Assembly: GCA_964573775.1 (NCBI GenBank)
Contig: CAZNKU010000025.1
Span: 1 to 18,600 of the forward strand
Direction of reading: 5' to 3'
Source of the DNA: CAZNKU01 sp964573775
GTDB lineage: Bacteria > Bacillota > Clostridia > Monoglobales > Firm-18
Length of the DNA: 18,600 nucleotides
Both the position numbers and the translations under genes were made by a program. Under the pieces are notes generated by a model that had not been told where the DNA came from, searched no databases, and was given only the letters and a program-made list of their open reading frames with translations. Positions 7,009 through 11,019 of this stretch are shown here, piece by piece; the stretch's first letter is position 1, and every line of letters starts with the position of its first letter.

Positions 7009-7066
7009 TGTTTCTTATAATTTCCAATACTACCGTAAGTATCAGCAGATAAATTATATTATCCAT
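6998..7066 (-). CDS. Candidate 22-aa hydrophobic type I toxin
   Basis: The 22-residue peptide reads MDNIIYLLILTVVL followed by EIIRNIKK: one hydrophobic membrane-spanning stretch and a basic tail, the usual make-up of small type I toxins. AGGGGTG sits 6 nt upstream of the ATG, an ideal ribosome binding site, and is largely sequestered in a hairpin with upstream sequence (7072-7092). A strong rightward promoter and terminator on the other strand make a convergent RNA overlapping the 3' end. The TAG stop lies within the shared hairpin. No homolog was checked. It may come from its own weak promoter (TTAATA-N16-TATTAT about 7126-7154) or be read through from the upstream repressor gene. Chance occurrence cannot be excluded for so short a frame. 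Confidence 0.5.
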   Translation of the reverse strand: MDNIIYLLILTVVLEIIRNIKK

Positions 7067-7071
7067 AAGCA

Positions 7072-7092
7072 ACACCCCTCTCTGTGAGGTGT
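7072..7092 (-). promoter_or_regulatory. Hairpin sequestering the toxin ribosome binding site
   Basis: On the minus strand ACACCTC pairs with GAG-GG-GTGT (two-base bulge) around the loop ACAGA, burying the AGGGGTG ribosome binding site of the 22-aa frame. Sequestration of this kind is common in type I toxin messengers. Confidence 0.45.
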
Positions 7093-7168
7093 CGGAACAG
7101 TCGCCACCGCCCCTTAACTACAATGGTATAATAAACCGTTTAAACGGAATATTAACATCTTAGTAATA

Positions 7169-7498
7169 TTATTGTCTTTGTGTCTTTTTAAATTTTATAT
7201 ATTCTATTACATCTTGTTTTTCGTCCTCTGATAAATCGTTTATTTCTTCCAACAAGGTGCTATGTTCTTTATTTGATGATTCTCGCTTATATTCGATACG
7301 CTGAGGATTATCTGTTCTTCCTATAAGATAATCAATACTAACATCAAAGAAATTTGCGAGAGCAATCAACATTTCTGAATTTGGTTCACGTTCGTTGTTT
7401 TCATAACTCAAATATGTTCTCGGTTTTATATTGAGTTTTTCAGCAACTTCATTACGTGATAAGTTCTTTTTAAATCTAAGTTCTTTTAATCTGAACAT
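7169..7498 (-). CDS. XRE-family (CI/ImmR-like) repressor
   Basis: The 109-residue protein has an N-terminal XRE helix-turn-helix (about residues 2-60: FRLKELRFKKNLSRNEVAEKL, then PRTYLSYENNEREPN and FDVSIDYLIGRTDNP) and a charged helical tail (about 75-109), probably for dimerisation. It is placed like the master repressor of an ICEBs1-type element, divergent from a Cro-like gene. The ATG at 7498 has AGAGGTG about 6 nt upstream, so it was preferred to a GTG at 7507. Its promoter holds one perfect ACAC-N5-GTGT site in the spacer and a degenerate one further upstream, indicating autoregulation. An ImmA-like protease at the far end of the element may inactivate it. Confidence 0.9.
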   Translation of the reverse strand: MFRLKELRFKKNLSRNEVAEKLNIKPRTYLSYENNEREPNSEMLIALANFFDVSIDYLIGRTDNPQRIEYKRESSNKEHSTLLEEINDLSEDEKQDVIEYIKFKKTQRQ

Positions 7499-7518
7499 AA
7501 ATAACACCTCTTTAGCTC

Positions 7519-7547
7519 ATTGTACACGATAAGTGTAATAATGTCAA
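7519..7547 (-). promoter_or_regulatory. Repressor promoter (leftward)
   Basis: Minus-strand TTGACA (7542-7547) and TACAAT (7519-7524) with a 17-bp spacer. The operator at 7524-7536 fills most of the spacer, so repressor or Cro binding there should block transcription. Confidence 0.8.
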
Positions 7548-7675
7548 TATCAAAACCACAATTTGTGAAAAATAACTAAAAAACATTTTAATAATTTGTA
7601 TTATATTTCACACGTTTTGTGTTGCATCACTCACACAATTAGTGTATAATTAAATAAAATTAACACATTTTGTGT
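7524..7675. promoter_or_regulatory. Array of five ACAC-N5-GTGT operators in the repressor/Cro switch
   Basis: Four perfect 13-bp dyads, ACAC-N5-GTGT, lie at 7524-7536, 7610-7622, 7633-7645 and 7663-7675. A fifth with one symmetric mismatch per half (CCAC-N5-GTGA) lies at 7556-7568. The first overlaps the leftward promoter; the third and fourth overlap the -35 and the spacer/-10 of the rightward promoter; the fifth lies just after its start. This is the layout of a lambdoid or ICEBs1-like genetic switch. The binding proteins are presumably the two neighbouring XRE proteins. Confidence 0.85.
7622..7650 (+). promoter_or_regulatory. Cro-side promoter of the rightward operon
   Basis: TTGCAT (7622-7627), 17-bp spacer, perfect TATAAT (7645-7650), about 40 bp upstream of the Cro-like start codon. 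Operators overlap both boxes. Confidence 0.8.
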
Positions 7676-7691
7676 GAAGGAGGTATTTGTT

Positions 7692-7889
7692 ATGAAAAAA
7701 GTATTGTATCCAAACATTGAGGCGGAAAGAGCACGCAACGGTTTGACGGTGGAAGGCTTAACGTCTGCTTTAGGCGTTACACGCAAAACATTCTATAACT
7801 GGATAAATAGCGGAAATATACCACAGACGAAACTTGTGGCAATGGCTGACTTATTCAATGTTAGTACAGATTATCTATTGGCAAGGTAA
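7692..7889 (+). CDS. Cro-like XRE-family DNA-binding protein
   Basis: The 65-residue protein is essentially one XRE helix-turn-helix domain (LTVEGLTSALGVTRKTFYNWINSG at about residues 16-39, then LFNVSTDYLLAR at the end). It is the first gene after the rightward, operator-controlled promoter, which fits a Cro-type antagonist of the divergent repressor or an activator of the operon. The start is the ATG at 7692, preceded by a near-perfect AAGGAGGT at 7677-7684; an upstream in-frame GTG at 7674 would put this site inside the gene and is rejected. The last operator, 7663-7675, ends 16 bp before the ATG. Confidence 0.9.
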   Translation: MKKVLYPNIEAERARNGLTVEGLTSALGVTRKTFYNWINSGNIPQTKLVAMADLFNVSTDYLLAR

Positions 7890-7907
7890 AAGAAAGGAGT
7901 ACCCACA

Positions 7908-8123
7908 ATGCAATTTTATAACCAAAGCGGGGCAGAAACAAAAGCCCCGGAAGAAACAGTAATATTTTATGACACAACGGACATGGCGAAGATGCTTAAC
8001 TGTTCTGTACCTACGGCAAGGGAAATAATGAGACGGTCAGATTTTCCGCTTATTATGGTAGGCAAGTGCATGAAGGTGTCAAAGGTTGCCCTGGAACAAT
8101 GGACAATGGAAAGACGTGTATAA
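7908..8123 (+). CDS. Excisionase-like helix-turn-helix protein
   Basis: The 71-residue protein contains a MerR-like winged helix of the HTH_17/excisionase type (about residues 22-67: FYDTTDMAKMLNCSVPTAREIMRRSDFPLIMVGKCMKVSKVALEQW). This DNA-binding fold is shared by Xis-type recombination directionality factors and by targeting subunits. In an element with a tyrosine integrase and no other candidate, it is the most likely excisionase. It lies 18 bp after the Cro-like gene, in the same rightward operon, with AGAAAGGAGT before the ATG. Expression from the Cro-side promoter would couple excision to relief of repression. An alternative role as a plain transcriptional regulator cannot be excluded. 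Confidence 0.75.
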   Translation: MQFYNQSGAETKAPEETVIFYDTTDMAKMLNCSVPTAREIMRRSDFPLIMVGKCMKVSKVALEQWTMERRV

Positions 8124-8143
8124 GTGAAAAGGAGTAAAAGAAA

Positions 8144-8500
8144 ATGGACGAAAGGATTTTAGAAGTTCGGAAAGTAAGCGAAAAGGAATTCAGAGAAATT
8201 GTAAACAACAGGATAAACATTAAGGTATGTCCTATTTGCGGAGTTATGCCACAGCTTATACTTGATATGCATTTATACAGACAAAGTAACGTCAAGTTTA
8301 AATGTTTTGAATGTGGATTTGAAAAATCAGTTGATTTAGAAACCGAAAAACTATTTACAGAAAACCAATACGGAACACCGGTAACAGCACGGAGTTTAGC
8401 ACTAAGTATTGCGAATGTTCTTCAGACGTGGAATAACCATAGTGCAGAAAATCAAATTCAAAAAGATTTTGTACATGTAATTCAAAGTAGGACGGTGTAA
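8144..8500 (+). CDS. Lar-like zinc-ribbon protein (restriction alleviation family)
   Basis: The 118-residue protein has a zinc ribbon made of C29-P-I-C32-G and C54-F-E-C57-G, followed by a TWNN motif at residues 95-98. This matches the layout of the phage Lar family (CPFCG, CxxCG, then AWN), which protects incoming DNA from type I restriction. Here the knuckles are further apart than in Rac Lar, and the N terminus (about 1-25) is charged and helical, so the match is by pattern only. It sits in the rightward operon between the Xis-like gene and tiny proteins, with AAAGGAGT upstream of the ATG. An anti-restriction role would suit an element that arrives as foreign DNA, but this is inferred. Confidence 0.65.
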   Translation: MDERILEVRKVSEKEFREIVNNRINIKVCPICGVMPQLILDMHLYRQSNVKFKCFECGFEKSVDLETEKLFTENQYGTPVTARSLALSIANVLQTWNNHSAENQIQKDFVHVIQSRTV

Positions 8501-8502
8501 AT

Positions 8503-8673
8503 ATGAAATACATACTATCAGCAATTATCTTGTTGGGAACTATAGGCGGTATGGAACGTGGAACAGTGGAGCTTGGCAGCGGTTTTATAATCTGTGTGCT
8601 ATGCTTTGTTATTCTTGGTGCTTTAAATGCCGAAAATCCCAAACGTAAGAGAAAAAAGGAAAGGAGTGTATAA
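8503..8673 (+). CDS. Small two-helix membrane protein
   Basis: The 56-residue frame begins MKYILSAIILLGTIGGMERG and has two hydrophobic stretches (about residues 3-16 and 27-42) and a very basic tail (KRKRKKER). It starts 2 bp after the Lar-like stop codon, and its end carries the AAAGGAGTG of the next gene, so it fits tightly into the operon. Its own ribosome binding site is weak (GACGGTG), which suggests translational coupling. The function is unknown; a small membrane protein of a mobile element could be holin-like or act in entry exclusion, but there is no evidence for either. Confidence 0.6.
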   Translation: MKYILSAIILLGTIGGMERGTVELGSGFIICVLCFVILGALNAENPKRKRKKERSV

Positions 8674-8675
8674 AG

Positions 8676-8864
8676 ATGTATTATAACAAATGCCCCGCTT
8701 GCGGTGCTTATCTGGACCCGGGGGAACGTTGCGACTGCGAAACAATAAAAAAAGAAAATCAGCCCGCCCCGACAAAAGCGACTGATTCTCTAAAACATAT
8801 AAAAATGACAACACCAACACTTGAGGTGTCCTCACATTTTTATTGTACCACAGACGTGTTTTAA
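8676..8864 (+). CDS. Tiny zinc-knuckle protein
   Basis: The 62-residue protein opens with a compact metal-binding motif: C6-P-A-C9-G, then DPGERC19-D-C21. Short proteins of this sort are frequent in Clostridia prophages and integrative elements; their function is unknown. AAAGGAGTG precedes the ATG, which lies only 2 bp after the previous stop codon. The second half (from about residue 40) has no recognisable character and overlaps, on the opposite strand, a candidate small RNA with promoter and terminator. The natural protein may be conserved only in its first 35 or so residues. Confidence 0.65.
   Translation: MYYNKCPACGAYLDPGERCDCETIKKENQPAPTKATDSLKHIKMTTPTLEVSSHFYCTTDVF
8745..8835 (-). 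ncRNA. Candidate antisense small RNA
   Basis: The limits are inferred from a canonical leftward promoter (8842-8870) and a terminator-like hairpin: AAATCAG (8756-8762) and CTGATTC (8782-8788) pair with one G-U, and on the minus strand CTTTTTTTATTG follows. The roughly 90-nt RNA also has a TGAGG/CCTCA hairpin near its 5' end. It would be antisense to the second half of the tiny zinc-knuckle gene. A reading frame continues through it, but it has no ribosome binding site and would run through the terminator. It could be an attenuating antisense RNA or a copy-number-type control RNA. Confidence 0.45.
8817..8829. promoter_or_regulatory. Sixth ACAC-N5-GTGT operator copy
   Basis: ACACTTGAGGTGT fits the same dyad as the switch operators but lies 1.1 kb away. 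It sits just after the likely start (about 8835) of the leftward small RNA. A block by the element repressor is possible; eight fixed bases could also match by chance. Confidence 0.45.
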
Positions 8865-8870
8865 AGTCAA
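8842..8870 (-). promoter_or_regulatory. SigA promoter of the antisense small RNA
   Basis: Minus-strand TTGACT (8865-8870), 17-bp spacer, TACAAT (8842-8847). No gene starts downstream on this strand. Confidence 0.65.
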
Positions 8871-8896
8871 TATTTAAGTGAAAAAACAAAGGGAAT

Positions 8897-8923
8897 TTAA
8901 AAGGGACGTGAGAGCCCTTTTAA
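8897..8923 (+). terminator. Hairpin after the first rightward gene group
   Basis: A perfect 9-bp stem (TTAAAAGGG/CCCTTTTAA) with a 9-nt loop. There is no T tract beyond the stem, so it may be a weak terminator, a processing hairpin or an attenuator before the ribbon-helix-helix gene. Confidence 0.35.
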
Positions 8924-8993
8924 TCGCCCCCTTAACTGTCTATTTTAAGGACTAAAAAACAACTACAACACATTTATAATTGAGGGTGATACA

Positions 8994-9179
8994 ATGAGCC
9001 GTAAGATAGGCAGACCTAAAATATCTAACCCACGAAACAGGCGGTTAAATCTCAGACTGAGAGAAAACGAAAGTATTTTAATACAAGAATGTGCGTGGCT
9101 ACTCGGCAAGAGCCGTACTGACACAATAATGTTAGGGATTGAACTTGTTAAGGTTGAACTTGATAAAAAACAGTTGTAG
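8994..9179 (+). CDS. Ribbon-helix-helix (CopG/Arc-like) DNA-binding protein
   Basis: The 61-residue protein has a basic N terminus (MSRKIGRPKISNPRNRR), a beta strand (LNLRLRENE) and two helices (SILIQECAWLLGKSRTDTIMLGIELVKVEL), which together make the ribbon-helix-helix fold of CopG/Arc-type repressors. GAGGGTGA precedes the ATG. It lies directly before the putative origin region and the Rep gene, the usual place for a copy-number or rep-expression regulator in rolling-circle plasmids. The function in replication control is inferred from this context. Confidence 0.8.
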   Translation: MSRKIGRPKISNPRNRRLNLRLRENESILIQECAWLLGKSRTDTIMLGIELVKVELDKKQL

Positions 9180-9418
9180 TGTTAGTTGTAGGGTGTAGGT
9201 GTTAAATTGAATACAGCTTAATTTTGAGGTTGAAAATTACCGATTTTTTCCGATTTTTTAAGAACTTTGAAAAATCCCTACCGAATTATGTACACTAAAA
9301 TAATATATGTGTGTGCAGAAAGTCCGAAAAATAAGTAATTTTTTATGGTTTCAGCTTGGAAGAAACACCTGCAGAACTGTTGAAAGGTTGCAAATGATTA
9401 AGGAGTGGTACAGTAATT
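9173..9418 (+). other. Candidate replication origin and rep leader region
   Basis: This gap between the ribbon-helix-helix and Rep genes holds repeated motifs: GTTGTAG at 9173-9179 and 9185-9191 with the variant GGTGTAG at 9192-9198; a perfect tandem of CCGATTTTTT at 9240-9249 and 9250-9259; and a hairpin GATTTTT (9252-9258)/AAAAATC (9270-9276). Repeats and a hairpin beside an HUH Rep gene are what a double-strand origin or a Rep-binding operator would show. No nick site could be identified with confidence. Confidence 0.4.
9267..9296 (+). promoter_or_regulatory. Candidate promoter of rep
   Basis: TTGAAA (9267-9272) and TACACT (9291-9296) are separated by 18 bp. The -35 half overlaps the hairpin and lies directly after the tandem CCGATTTTTT repeats, so a protein bound there could control it. 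Confidence 0.35.
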
Positions 9419-9432
9419 ATGCCAATATATAA
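9394..9432 (+). CDS. Possible 12-aa leader peptide overlapping the rep start
   Basis: A short frame, MIKEWYSNYANI, has GAAAGG 6 nt upstream of its ATG and stops 11 bp inside rep in another frame. The rep ribosome binding site (AAGGAGTG) lies within it. This layout would let translation of the leader open the rep start, as known for some plasmid replication genes. It is short enough to be chance. Confidence 0.3.
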   Translation: MIKEWYSNYANI

Positions 9433-10102
9433 AAAGAAAATTAAAAGCGGAAATGTAACAGAGATATATCAATATTATTCCGCACGCAAAGCGGGGCTTA
9501 AAGCGCTGCCAAGAAGAATAAATCAAAATACTACTCCGGAGGAAAAGCAAGTGTTAAACATTAAAGAATCAAGGCTTAAGCTCACACGTCTTATAAACAC
9601 CAATTTTTCAAATGATGATACGTTCATCAGACTGTCATACCGTAAGCAGGTGACGGATGAAACGGCACTAAGGGAATTTAAAAAGTTTATGCGCCGGTTA
9701 AGGTATTACATCAAGAAGAACAACCTTCCTGAGCTTAAATATATAGCTGTAACCGAAAGAGGAAAAGGAAAGGTGCATCATCATATTGTTATGAATTTCA
9801 ATGATATAAACAAAATACGAAACATTTGGGATAATGGCGGTGTTTACTCTGTAAATCTATGGTCCGAAGATTATGAGGGACTTGCAATGTACATCACAAA
9901 GGAAACCATACGTAATGAGCATGGCAAAAGGTGGAGTCAGAGCCGTAACCTGGAACAGCCTATAATCGAAGTGCAGGAGCTCAAGCACGAGCCAAAGGGA
10001 ATGCCACGAGTACCAAAAGGGCACAAGTTAGTTGAAAGTAAATGTTATATTGATTCTACCGGGCATAAGTGTTGGTACATAAAGACGGTGAAAATAGAAT
10101 AA
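9419..10102 (+). CDS. HUH-type rolling-circle replication initiator (Rep)
   Basis: The 227-residue protein shows the three motifs of HUH endonucleases in order. Motif I-like is TFIRLSYR (about residues 68-75). The metal-binding HUH motif is VHHHIVMN, with H120 and H122, preceded by VTERGKGK. The catalytic motif is AMYITKE, with Y158 and K161. A single Tyr with YxxK is typical of the Rep class that nicks a double-strand origin and starts rolling-circle replication. It is closest in style to phage- and plasmid-type replication-associated proteins. The C-terminal part (about 180-227) has no recognised domain, and no helicase domain is present. A role as a relaxase for mobilization is an alternative. 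ATG start, with AAGGAGTG about 12 nt upstream; the ribbon-helix-helix gene precedes it. Confidence 0.82.
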   Translation: MPIYKKKIKSGNVTEIYQYYSARKAGLKALPRRINQNTTPEEKQVLNIKESRLKLTRLINTNFSNDDTFIRLSYRKQVTDETALREFKKFMRRLRYYIKKNNLPELKYIAVTERGKGKVHHHIVMNFNDINKIRNIWDNGGVYSVNLWSEDYEGLAMYITKETIRNEHGKRWSQSRNLEQPIIEVQELKHEPKGMPRVPKGHKLVESKCYIDSTGHKCWYIKTVKIE

Positions 10103-10109
10103 TAGGAGC

Positions 10110-10529
10110 GTGATTTTTATATATACAAAAGAGGTTTCAATACATAAAGCTATAAAGTATTTTAAACGGAAATATGCTAAAAGATACTCAAATTATGAGG
10201 ACATAAAGCAGTTTTTACACAGTAGGGGTTATACAATAATGTTTTATGAAACTGACAAAGACAACGAGATTTTGTGTAAATATAATCTGTCAGAGTATTC
10301 AAAGAAGGTAAACGCCTTTACAGTACGTGCAGACGGTTTAAAGGCTGTATTCATTAACCGAAACACATCAGTAACAAACAAACTATATTCTTTATTGCAC
10401 GAAACAGGGCATATTATACTTGAACATTTGGAAACAGACAGGGATATGACAGACGAAAGATTACAGGACATGCAGGCTGAAGCTTTTGCTTATGGGGTAT
10501 TAAATAAGTGTTTTAAAAGCTGTGTTTGA
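10110..10529 (+). CDS. ImmA/IrrE-family metalloprotease
   Basis: The 139-residue protein has the zinc metallopeptidase motif HETGH (H97, E98, H101) within LLHETGHIILEH, and a likely third ligand in QAEAFAYGVL (E124). This is the compact ImmA/IrrE domain (COG2856 type). In ICEBs1, ImmA cleaves the repressor ImmR to induce excision; here the XRE repressor 2.6 kb away is the natural target. The gene starts 8 bp after rep. The start is uncertain: the only usual start codon in frame near the beginning is the GTG at 10110, and AGGAG lies only 1 nt before it, which is too close. A non-standard start such as ATT at 10113 or coupled initiation is possible. Confidence 0.85.
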   Translation: MIFIYTKEVSIHKAIKYFKRKYAKRYSNYEDIKQFLHSRGYTIMFYETDKDNEILCKYNLSEYSKKVNAFTVRADGLKAVFINRNTSVTNKLYSLLHETGHIILEHLETDRDMTDERLQDMQAEAFAYGVLNKCFKSCV

Positions 10530-10540
10530 CATAAGAAAAG

Positions 10541-10561
10541 AGACGGTTAAAAAAACCGTCT
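10541..10561. terminator. Hairpin after the ImmA-like gene, duplicated near attR
   Basis: AGACGGTT and AACCGTCT form an 8-bp stem around five A residues. The 21 bp recur exactly at 10765-10785. The T-rich side (CTTTTCTTA) is on the minus strand, so termination is better supported leftward than rightward. Confidence 0.5.
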
Positions 10562-10641
10562 CCCACCTTCTAATTAGCCGTGCTTACAGCACAACCAAGA
10601 CCATATACATTATATCAAAATATGAGTATATCGTCAATAAA

Positions 10642-10663
10642 TGTTGCCTATATGTTGCCTATT
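10642..10663 (+). repeat. Right integrase arm-type site (tandem 11-bp repeat)
   Basis: TGTTGCCTATA followed directly by TGTTGCCTATT, identical to and in the same orientation as 5429-5450. It lies about 126 bp inside the attR core. Confidence 0.7.
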
Positions 10664-10761
10664 ATCTTAATTCTATGTTATTCCAAGTTTATTTTTACTA
10701 CTTTCCCTATGCTGTGAAAATGGCTTTATAATGCGGTTTTAAGGTGGTTTAAGATAAAAAT

Positions 10762-10788
10762 AAAAGACGGTTAAAAAAACCGTCTTTG
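10762..10788 (-). terminator. Element-supplied terminator for tRNA-Leu
   Basis: The hairpin AAAGACGGTT/AACCGTCTTT begins within 2 bp of the tRNA CCA end and on the minus strand is followed by TATTTTTATC. It replaces the native terminator, which integration moved to 5335-5366. Confidence 0.7.
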
Positions 10789-10806
10789 TGGTGCTCGAGA
10801 CCGGAA
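10789..10806. repeat. Right attachment site core (attR) within tRNA-Leu
   Basis: TGGTGCTCGAGACCGGAA, identical to 5366-5383. It forms the 3' terminal 18 nt of the intact tRNA, including the encoded CCA. Confidence 0.9.
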
Positions 10807-10876
10807 TCGAACCGGTACGGCTTTAAGGGCCGCAGGATTTTAAGTCCTGTGCGTCTGCCAGTTCCGCCACTCGAGC
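10789..10876 (-). tRNA. tRNA-Leu (anticodon UAA)
   Basis: The 88-nt minus-strand sequence folds as a class II tRNA. The acceptor stem GCTCGAG/CTCGAGC is perfect. The anticodon stem CAGGA/TCCTG encloses the loop CTTAAAA, giving anticodon TAA. A long variable arm (CGGC...GCCG) is typical of leucine tRNAs. The T arm is ACCGG-TTCGATT-CCGGT, followed by discriminator A and an encoded CCA. The last 18 nt are shared with the left end of the integrated element, so the gene is the integration target and stays intact. It reads UUA codons, and wobble may allow UUG. Confidence 0.97.
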
Positions 10877-10895
10877 GTACACAAGGTACCCAAAT

Positions 10896-10924
10896 ATAAT
10901 AACAAAATTTGTTTGTTTTGTCAA
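10896..10924 (-). promoter_or_regulatory. Promoter of tRNA-Leu
   Basis: Minus-strand TTGACA (10919-10924), 17-bp spacer, TATTAT (10896-10901). It lies about 20 bp upstream of the mature tRNA 5' end. Confidence 0.8.
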
Positions 10925-11019
10925 TAGGGTACCATGAATTTTATTTGTTGATACTGTTAAATGTCTGGTGCTGAACACCTGTACGAAGGTAAAGCTATTT
11001 TCATTTTCAGCTTCTCCAA

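Larger units (their letters stand above)
10562..10788. other. Right end of the element, no gene seen
   Basis: Apart from the arm-type repeat and the terminator hairpin described separately, nothing is recognised. A 69-codon frame crossing it runs through the hairpin and the arm site and lacks a ribosome binding site. Confidence 0.6.
5366..10806. mobile_element. Small tRNA-Leu-integrated element with tyrosine integrase and HUH Rep
   Basis: An 18-bp direct repeat bounds about 5.4 kb holding an integrase, CI/Cro-type regulators, an excisionase-like protein, a Lar-like protein, small proteins, a ribbon-helix-helix protein, an HUH Rep and an ImmA-like protease. The right copy completes an intact tRNA-Leu, while the left copy is a truncated tRNA 3' end, as expected for site-specific integration into a tRNA gene. 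Identical tandem 11-bp repeats lie just inside both ends. No relaxase of a classical Mob family, coupling protein, type IV secretion or phage structural gene was seen. The integrase gene lies at the end far from the intact tRNA. This suggests an integrative plasmid-like or mobilizable element, or a phage satellite, dependent on a helper for transfer. Confidence 0.9.

Noticed and set aside
8623..8889. 88-codon leftward frame over the small-protein genes
   Set aside because: It runs antisense to two genes with good ribosome binding sites and passes through a terminator-like hairpin. The promoter in this region is better explained by a small RNA.
8878..8955. 25-codon rightward frame starting GTG, basic then hydrophobic
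   Set aside because: No ribosome binding site, and the frame contains the 8897-8923 hairpin. Too little evidence to call a gene, though the composition is not absurd.
9240..9259. CRISPR or long iteron array
   Set aside because: Only two short tandem copies of CCGATTTTTT are present, with no spacers and no cas genes in the window.
10522..10731. 69-codon rightward frame at the right end of the element
   Set aside because: It overlaps the end of the ImmA-like gene, reads through a hairpin and the arm-type repeat, has no ribosome binding site or usual start, and its composition is that of translated A/T-rich DNA.
10978..11019. Terminator of the dGTPase-like gene
   Set aside because: GGTG/CACC and AAGCT/AGCTT pairs are short and lack a T tract on the minus strand.
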